Below are positions 57,548 through 64,000 of a DNA stretch of 64,000 bases, piece by piece. How positions within the stretch are numbered: the first letter of the stretch is position 1; each line of letters begins with the position of its first letter. The stretch spans positions 177,096,494-177,160,493 of the forward strand of contig JARYHS010008074.1 in the NCBI GenBank assembly GCA_031002005.1, read 5' to 3'. The translations under genes and the position numbers were made by a program. This DNA comes from Vandiemenella viatica. Lineage: Eukaryota; Arthropoda; Insecta; Orthoptera; Morabidae. The notes below the pieces were generated by a model, which saw only the letters and a list, made by a program, of their open reading frames with translations, did no database searches and was not told the origin of the DNA.

Positions 57548-58968
57548 TAGCTCATTTGCTTAAAGAGACTGCATCCTGAAACAGGGATTGATAAATCTGT
57601 AATAATAATTGAAATAATCTAAAATATATTCTAACACTCCAAATGGAAGTAGCACTAGTATTGTAGAACTTCTAATAACAGAATATCTAAAAACTGCCTG
57701 CGAAAGAAATGCGGCTTGTTGTAGTATTGTCCCGTGCACTAATTACGCACAAACAGCATTCAAACAAACTGCCCATGATAATTGGTTAAAGCATAGGATA
57801 CCTTCATTTGAAGTGCCCGGATTGAGGACCGAACTCGCTGTCGCCCTTGATGCTCATACGCTTGAGTGACGTGCAGCTGCGCTTGAACACATGTCTGCGT
57901 CATTTGTAAGCCGGTTGCAGATATGTAATGTCGCATGTACAAACGCAAGTGACATGTTGATATTCTAATGACATTTATCGGTTTTGAAACCAGACTACCA
58001 GATAATTAAACACAAGAACTGATAGATGTAGTCAGGACAAGTTCAGATGACACGTAAACCCAGTGGAATCTCTCCTCAGCGTCTCACCAAACGGTACAAA
58101 ACAGTTTACCTTAAAATATGTGCCATATAGTTTAGAATTGTGCGCAGTTTACTACATGGGGCTTTTCTACATGAATCGTATTTGTCTGAACTGACTGATG
58201 GCTTTATGATAGCGTCAGATATTACTGAATAAAAATCGAATTAGTCTTCAGTATTTCACAAAATGGTTAAATTTTTTTTTTTCTATTCCCATTTCTTGAA
58301 ATAGTTGTACCATTACCAGCATTAAAACCTAAATATCATTTTCTCTCTCTCCCTCCTTCGCGCTTACTCTCACACTTCTGTCACTATGGGCAAATGAATT
58401 ACTCTTTATGTTTACACGAACAAATTGCTTATGTTACGGGTTAATGTGGAGGATATGAACCCATCACAAAAAAACCTAACTGATTTCAACAAAACTTCTG
58501 ACACTTACGTCGTCGGTTAACGTATAGGATTCATTTATCAAGATAAGTTGCGTTGTTATCAGTGATACAGAACCAAAACTATAATTATATCTCTGTACAC
58601 GCATCATGCAAAAACTAAAAAACTTTACTAACTTTACTTAAACATATTGATAGCAAAAGTAATGAGTTAAGATCATTTTATACCAATAAGTTAGATAATT
58701 TCGCAAGAAATCAGTGTTCCGGTTTTAATTCAATTTATCGCAGTGATAACTTGTATTCCCTATCTACCGATCTGTTCCCACAGTAATCATCATATAATAT
58801 TTGCATGCAAAGGAAAAGTAGTAGCTGTTTTTATGTTTATGTAGTATCTTCTAGTTCTCTCAGTGTTGCATATAAGCAAATAGTTCTATTACTTGCCAAC
58901 AGATAGAAACATGGCATTTACACGCCGTAACGGTATGTTAAAATCGACCAGACTATAAACATATGGAC
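57548..58968. other. AT-rich DNA, nothing recognised
   Basis: No supported gene or repeat. Confidence 0.45.
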
Positions 58969-58976
58969 TTTGTGCC
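58969..58976. repeat. Target-site duplication of 1.6-kb hAT element, left
   Basis: TTTGTGCC, matching TTTGTGAC at 60593-60600 in 7 of 8 positions. Confidence 0.75.
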
Positions 58977-60592
58977 TAAGGATTGCAATCCCGCAGTGTT
59001 TTCAATCCCGCGGGATCCGCGCGGGATTTGCGCCAATCCCGCGGGATCCGTGCGGGATTGGTACAAATAGTTTTTTAACGCATATATTTAAAACATAGTT
59101 ACTTAAAACGTTAATAAATTGAACAATAATTAAATTAATAAATAATTTTTTATGTTAAATGATAAAAATTAACAGTTAACAATATTTTGATTGGCAAAAA
59201 ATGACATTAAAACTTTTTAGCGTGTCTTAAGTGAATTTCGAGGTTTTACATTTTTGTTTTTTAATATAAACCAATTTTTAAATAAATAATAAAAATGGAA
59301 AATATTGAGTCTTAGGTCATATTATGTGCCTTACAATACATCACTTAAGTTTAAAAATATGGTTTGGTTAATGCCAAGTTACCAGAGTTTTTTTTAAAAA
59401 AAAATCTAAATAAACGTTTCATAACACCGAGAAAAGCATTCCATTTCACAAAGTGAAGTGAATATACTCTATAAAGTGTAGACTTGACTCAGAATAAGAT
59501 CTCATAACTTTTTGTCTCTGCACAAGCACGAGACTTGGCTTTTTTTGCGTGATTCATTGTTATATCTCCTAATTCCTTGATTGATATTACAGTTGATTCA
59601 ATGTTATTAAAAGAAACTACTCACCAACACGTAAACTGTCAAGTATTTTAGATTTACTTATGTGGCGTAACGACGTTTTTAGAGTGGAGATTATTATTTT
59701 TTAATAAGAAAGGAGACTTTCTCGGCGAATGATTGCAGTGAAGTCTTCATAGGTTGCATCTCCGGATTTCATTGCAAACACACGAAATTACACACGTGAG
59801 GAAGACGGCGGAAGCAGCCGTCGAAGTATAGTGTTCCTACAACACAATTCGTCGATACACCCGTGAAAATTTCATTATAACTTTGTTTTACCTTTAGTCG
59901 AAATAATAACAAGGAGAAGAGGGATTAATCGAAAGCCTGAGCGGCACATGTAAGCAGGTGGCTTTCGTCAAAGAAACGCATTGTAGGCAGCGGCCAAAAC
60001 AACAATAAGTCAAAGGATATACAATTTCCTTTTGATAGCTGTAAAATAAATAGGTACGCGATCGTTAAAATTACGATAACATTAGTTTCATATCAACGAA
60101 TAATCAAATTTTCAGCCGCAAATTAGGAAATTGTCACAATTACTTTATCTGCAAATACATAAAATGGGAATAATGAAACCGTGAATAAAAAGCTGTAACC
60201 GTGTAGTTCAGATAACGTGTGCGACACTTAAAAAATAATTATATAGTTAGAAAATCGTACTAAATACGCACCATAACTCAAATTACAGAAATTTGTACTC
60301 GAAACAAACGTAAGTTTTGATGAATACGTAAAAGTGTATTTATTTACTTACGAATGACGAAAGTTGACAAAAACAAACGCTTGTTCACATGAGTCAAATG
60401 CCAACTGGAAGGGTACAGGCAAACAGTGCAAAATATCCGACAGAGACCGAGTGTGGCAGCGAGTCACGCAGACTGACATGCGTTTCCGCCGGATTTTGAG
60501 GATTGCGGATCCGCTTAATTTTGTGCGGGATCCGCCAGACTGTCTAATGATGCGGGATTGCGGGATCCCGCTTTGCTGGATTGCAATCCCTA
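58977..60592. mobile_element. Non-autonomous hAT-type element, 1.6 kb
   Basis: The left end TAAGGATTGCAATCC and the right end GGATTGCAATCCCTA are inverted. They are flanked by octamers matching at 7 of 8 positions, as for hAT insertions. Just inside the left end are two palindromic units (59003-59030 and 59034-59060) of the form CAATCCCGCGGGATCCG...CGGGATTG. Inside the right end (60490-60575) further GCGGATCCGC and GCGGGATCCCGC palindromes occur. The 1.4-kb interior is AT-rich with no transposase motif in any frame, so it needs a transposase from elsewhere. The open frames at 60348-60683 reflect the GC-rich end and are not genes. Confidence 0.85.
59003..59060. repeat. Two palindromic subterminal repeats
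   Basis: Two near-identical units of 28 and 27 bp, 31 bp apart, each itself a palindrome with arms CAATCCCGC/GCGGGATTG. Their place next to the terminus suggests transposase-binding sites, as subterminal repeats are in other hAT elements. Confidence 0.85.
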
Positions 60593-60600
60593 TTTGTGAC
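60593..60600. repeat. Target-site duplication of 1.6-kb hAT element, right
   Basis: TTTGTGAC, matching TTTGTGCC at 58969-58976 in 7 of 8 positions. Confidence 0.75.
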
Positions 60601-61043
60601 ACAATCAAGCGTTTCATATGATGGGTTATATACATATTAACACAACAATCTATTCGTAGACCAGCCAGACAGCACCACTTCAATTATTGTTTGGTATTAT
60701 TCAGTAAGCTTGTCTGTAAAGTGAGCACATGAGTCATCCGGAGCTAGAAATTCGTCCATATAAGAGGCAGTAGCCTAATAAGGGTTGGTAGAAAGTGACA
60801 TACACAAGTACGTACAGACTAAATTCAGGAGCAATGGAGGAGAATCAAGAAAGAATTAGAACGAAGGATGTTTCTCTGTTGTTGCCTACCTACCCAACAT
60901 TTCTTTAATAATTTTTAGTAAATTAACACCACAAGTATCAAATGCCACGTGGACGAAGTCATGGACACTACTAATATAGTAAGAGCTATAATAATAAATT
61001 CGCTGGGCTGCTGTCTTTTATAAAGCACCAACGCTCCTTGTTA
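60601..61043. other. AT-rich spacer, nothing recognised
   Basis: No motif or repeat. Confidence 0.5.
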
Positions 61044-61432
61044 GGGAGCGTCCATAAATGACGTAGCTCCATTTTGGCCTCCTGTGAACCCCCCTTCCCC
61101 CCACCTAGCCCGACGTGGCTTTTGTCTCTACGCCCCCCCCCCCTCTCCCACCACGTAGCACGTAGCTTTTTTCCTATTGATTCCAGACGGCATGGCATTT
61201 TGTACTGTTTTCTATTGTCTGACTATTGTAAATTTCATATGGAGATAATTAATTGACGGAAATAAATATTTACATACTGATGTACCTTATTTTAACAGTG
61301 ACTAATAATATGAATGAAAACCTACGTGGCTTGGCTCGGAAACACCTCCCCCCCCCCCACGAAGCCCAGCGTAGTTTTCCAGCCAACCCCTCCCCTCCCT
61401 TAGACCAAGCCACGTAGTTTATGGACACTCCC
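61044..61432 (+). mobile_element. MITE-like element, copy 1, 389 bp, TA target
   Basis: It begins GGGAGCGTCCATAAATGACG and ends GTAGTTTATGGACACTCCC, an inverted pair, with TA on each side (61042-61043 and 61433-61434). Inside are several C-runs (for example near 61132 and 61350) and the words CTACGTGGC and GACGTGGC. There is no coding frame. A second copy, in opposite orientation, lies at 62818-63263. TA duplication suggests a Tc1/mariner-type mobiliser. Confidence 0.8.
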
Positions 61433-62024
61433 TACTGCGGGAAAAGCCAACTCCCGCTTACTACTCACAGTCTTCGTTGTGTTGACACACCTATTGTTTC
61501 TCCATTTTGCCTGTTTGTCAAGAAGATAGGTTTCCCCCGGAATATCGTGGAAAAAGGGGGATCAGAGGACTCACAACTAATTGAACGGTAGTTATAGGTT
61601 ATAGATTTTTTCTTCTGAGGTTGCTTGTTAAATTAACAAATTATTATTTAACAATATTAAGTGAATTGAACAAAGAATCAGAGACAGAAATCCAGCCACA
61701 TTTGACGCACAATCCCACGATCTGCATTATATTCGGACGTGGTTTTATAGAAACCGTCCATTACGGTACATTCAAATTTATATATAATCCTTAAATAAGT
61801 GTTACAGAGCTACAGTCAAAATTTCAACATCAGTTTTCTTTATTTCGGCCATCACCGGAGTGTGCTGAGATGCAATTGCTTGATTTCATTTGGGAAAATT
61901 CTGCTAACCTCCGATTCAGTTTTTGAAAGAAGAAACTGAATTGAAGATTAAATAAAGTCGCAGTTACATAAGGATTTTTTTCTTTTTCGATCTCCACGCG
62001 TTTTCTACGTTCGGGTTATTAGTG
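61433..62024. other. AT-rich DNA, nothing recognised
   Basis: No motif or repeat. Confidence 0.5.
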
Positions 62025-62110
62025 GCGAGGAAGGATTAAGGGTTGTTTACAAGGAACGAGAAGGAGTTCGGCCATTATCTTTTAAACGAACCATACAGGT
62101 ATTGAACTAG
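62025..62110 (-). mobile_element. SINE-A copy 8, fragment
   Basis: CAAGGAACGAGAAGGAGTTC and GGCCATTATCTTTTAAACGA are the complement of the SINE-A body, with several changes. Head and tail are absent. Confidence 0.5.
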
Positions 62111-62817
62111 GTTAATTTACTGATGCTGTAATGAGTCTTAGTTAACTGCTTGTTTGAAGTGCAGAGGAAGTGAAGCAAACAAACATCAGTTCATGATATC
62201 TACTGAAAATTTCCGTCTGAATTTAGTGGTATAATTCTAATGGTTTTTAAAGCAGTTAACCGATTACTTGATGTTTCTTTGATAATACCTTTTCGCTACC
62301 TAATCAACATATAATGTTTGCCTAACATAGAACTGTATGACTTTTAGTTACCGGGATAGGCTTCTTAATGTACATGAGTCACAGAGATCTTCCTATAGGT
62401 TATTTCACTCTATATTTTTTCTTACTCCATGGTATCCATAGATTCCTATATCTGTGCAAATTACAGTTGGGATACATTTCCATAGATGACAATAGCTGTG
62501 GTTTCCAAAATTCTGTTTGTTAAATCTGCGATGAGTAGACCTCCGACACATTTGCAAACGGGTTCAATCAACGGGAGAACTATACAGTTTTAAAATCACA
62601 AAACTTCATCTACATATATATACTCTGCAATTCACAAAATTGTGGGTGACAGAGGGTAGTCAGCACCAAAACTAATCTCTTCGCTGTGCATTCCAATCAC
62701 GAACGGTAAGAGGGATTCATATAAGAATCAGTGCGGCACCTTATTTCTCTAATCTTATCATTCCTGTCATTCCGACACTTGTTAAGCAGAAACACCACAG
62801 GTATGTAGGGGAGCATC
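62111..62817. other. AT-rich DNA, nothing recognised
   Basis: No motif or repeat. Confidence 0.5.
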
Positions 62818-63263
62818 CATAAATTACGTGATTCGGTCTAGGGAGAGAATGGGTTGGCTGGAAAGCTACGTTGGGCTACATGGAAAAAGGGAACGGATGT
62901 TTCCGAGCAAAGCCTCGTAGCTCTTCATTCATACTATTTGTCACAGTTAAATAAAGATACAGAACGCCCAACAGCATGTGAATATTTATTTCCGTAATTA
63001 AATTATCTCCGTATGTCATTTACCATAGTCTGACAAAGGAAAAAGCACAAAATGCCTTTTTGAATCAATAAGAAAAAAAGCTAAGTGCCACGTGGGGGGG
63101 GGGGGGGAGAGGTGGGGGGCGTAGAGGCAATAGCTTCGGTGAACTATGTGTGTGTGTGTGTGTGTGTGTGTGTAGTGTGTGTGTGTGTGTGTGTGTACGT
63201 GTGGGGGGGGGAGGGGGACTTCATAGGAGGCCAAAATGGAGCTACATAGTTTATGAGAGCACC
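62818..63263 (-). mobile_element. MITE-like element, copy 2, 446 bp, with (GT)n expansion
   Basis: Read on the minus strand it matches copy 1 throughout: CTCATAAACTATGTAGCTCC at the start, CTCTACGCCCCCC, TATTGATTC, AAATAAATATTCACATGCTG, GCTCGGAAACATCC and CGTAATTTATGGATGCTCCC at the end. TA precedes it at 62816-62817. The right flank reads TT, so the duplication is imperfect. The extra length over copy 1 is mostly a (GT)n array at about 63147-63197 and G-runs. Confidence 0.8.
63147..63197. repeat. (GT)n microsatellite inside MITE copy 2
   Basis: About 24 GT dinucleotides with one interrupting A. It is absent from the equivalent place in MITE copy 1, so it expanded after the copies separated. 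Confidence 0.95.
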
Positions 63264-63727
63264 TTGGCTATTCGTGTGTGTATCGACCGCTTGTCGCTCG
63301 GCCGGAACTCGTTCTCGCCGCTGATAGCTGTTCGGGCACCGTCCGGCATTTCGTATTCTCGCCAGTTTAGGAAGTGGTAAAATAAAATTGACGTGAGATC
63401 GCTTTCTAGTAACGGTTCAAGCAGAAAGAGACATTTCCGCCCTCTTTGCATCGAACATCAAAATGGACATCGCGAAAACCTTCTGAGCCTAAGTGAAGTT
63501 TTGGATGTATTCGCGCGCTTGTGTATATGAATTAGTAGTCAATCATGGGACAGCTTGTTGTCCGAGCTTTAAATCACATTTCGTTATCCCGCTTGCTGCT
63601 GTGGTGGAGGTTCGCCTGAGCATTTTGCAACACGTGAGGTATTCCACGTCCCTCGCATCAATGTCCTATGAGGGACATTTAGGAGGGAGAAGGAACATTC
63701 GGTAAAGCCATACTTTTCAAAGTAAAA
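63264..63727. other. Moderate-GC DNA downstream of the candidate exon
   Basis: No clear AATAAA polyadenylation word is seen on the minus strand immediately after the TAG. The plus-strand frame at 63493-63705 has no motif. The palindromic word GTCCTATGAGGGAC lies near 63662. Confidence 0.35.
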
Positions 63728-63912
63728 CTAAGAAGACACTTCATCGGTGCCGAGGACAGGCACCAACTCTTCAACAGCAGCACCTAGGTGGGCAGTGGCA
63801 CGCTGCCACCGCCTTTCTGCAATAAGAGATTCATCGTCGAGGTCTGCATCACACCTCCCTACCTCATCGTATAAAGTCACAGGGCAGTTTGTTTTATATA
63901 ATCTACCATTAA
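63728..63912 (-). CDS. Candidate terminal exon of an unknown host gene (partial)
   Basis: A minus-strand frame, open from 63922 and closed by TAG at 63728-63730, encodes about 62 residues without an ATG. It contains TLYDEVGRCDADLDD, ESLIAERRWQRATAHLGAAV and EELVPVLGTDEVSS. The residues are mixed acidic/basic and helix-forming, unlike the repeat-like junk frames elsewhere. An AG preceded by CACTAC lies at 63913-63914, and a CTAAT branch-like word lies about 20 bases further upstream, so it could be a 3' exon entered by splicing. The pyrimidine tract is weak. I do not recognise the protein, and the rest of the gene would lie beyond the window end. It could instead be a chance frame or a transposon remnant. 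Confidence 0.3.
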
Positions 63913-64000
63913 CTGTAGTGTCTTACAATTAGTCAAGGCATTGCTGACTTCCGCTAATCACCACCATGCGCGCAGCGCAGAGAGCATCCTCAGGTGTTCA

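Noticed and set aside
60348..60683. 111-codon minus-strand frame
   Set aside because: It spans the right end of the 1.6-kb hAT element and its target duplication, so it crosses an insertion boundary and cannot be an ancestral gene.

Overview
The window looks like non-coding DNA from a large, repeat-rich insect genome. An orthopteran or other polyneopteran is my best guess, but the sequence does not prove it. The grounds are high AT content, long stretches with stops in all frames, arthropod-type Jockey, CR1/L2-like and RTE-like LINE remnants, Tc1, mariner and hAT remnants, and many copies of a tRNA-derived SINE. There is no bacterial-style gene organisation, no CRISPR array and no rRNA or true tRNA gene that I can support. 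Most open frames in the window are chance frames or frames inside repeats.

Layout. 0-14 kb: AT-rich sequence with a (CA)n/(TA)n microsatellite, two perfect or near-perfect snap-back palindromes (3.0 and 6.6 kb), a deleted hAT transposase fragment (6.7-7.0 kb) and a GC-rich island (13.2-13.7 kb). 14-22 kb: a SINE tail, a 259-bp hAT MITE with a perfect 8-bp target duplication, tRNA-headed SINE pieces, a decayed Jockey-type RT end (18.8-19.6 kb, minus) and two Tc1 remnants joined head to head (20.6-21.5 kb). 21.8-24.8 kb: a CR1/L2-like endonuclease remnant (minus), split by a later insertion of an ORF1-only non-LTR element that has a 14-bp target duplication and no ORF2. 25-38 kb: mostly unique AT-rich sequence with several SINE copies, two of them with visible target duplications, and GC-rich islands at 29.1-29.4 and 36.3-36.9 kb. 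38.85-39.79 kb: a tandem array with a period of about 168 bp. 42.15-47.13 kb: a full-length but frameshifted Jockey-type LINE on the plus strand with a 13-bp target duplication, 17-bp tandem repeats in its 5' region, ORF1 (zinc-knuckle Gag) and ORF2 (endonuclease plus RT). 48-57.6 kb: more SINE copies, a mariner-like scrap, paired CRE-like sites and two different LINE 3' ends side by side. 58.98-60.59 kb: a 1.6-kb non-autonomous hAT element with palindromic subterminal repeats. 61.0-63.3 kb: two copies, in opposite orientation, of a MITE with C/G tracts. 63.73-63.91 kb: a short open frame on the minus strand that could be a terminal exon of a host gene running off the window.

How the parts relate. 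None of the visible transposons is intact, so mobilisation would depend on proteins made elsewhere in the genome. The nesting gives a relative order: the CR1/L2-like LINE arrived first and the ORF1-only element later. The SINE copies and a longer element at 15.5 kb share a 3' tail motif, which suggests that one LINE machinery moved both.
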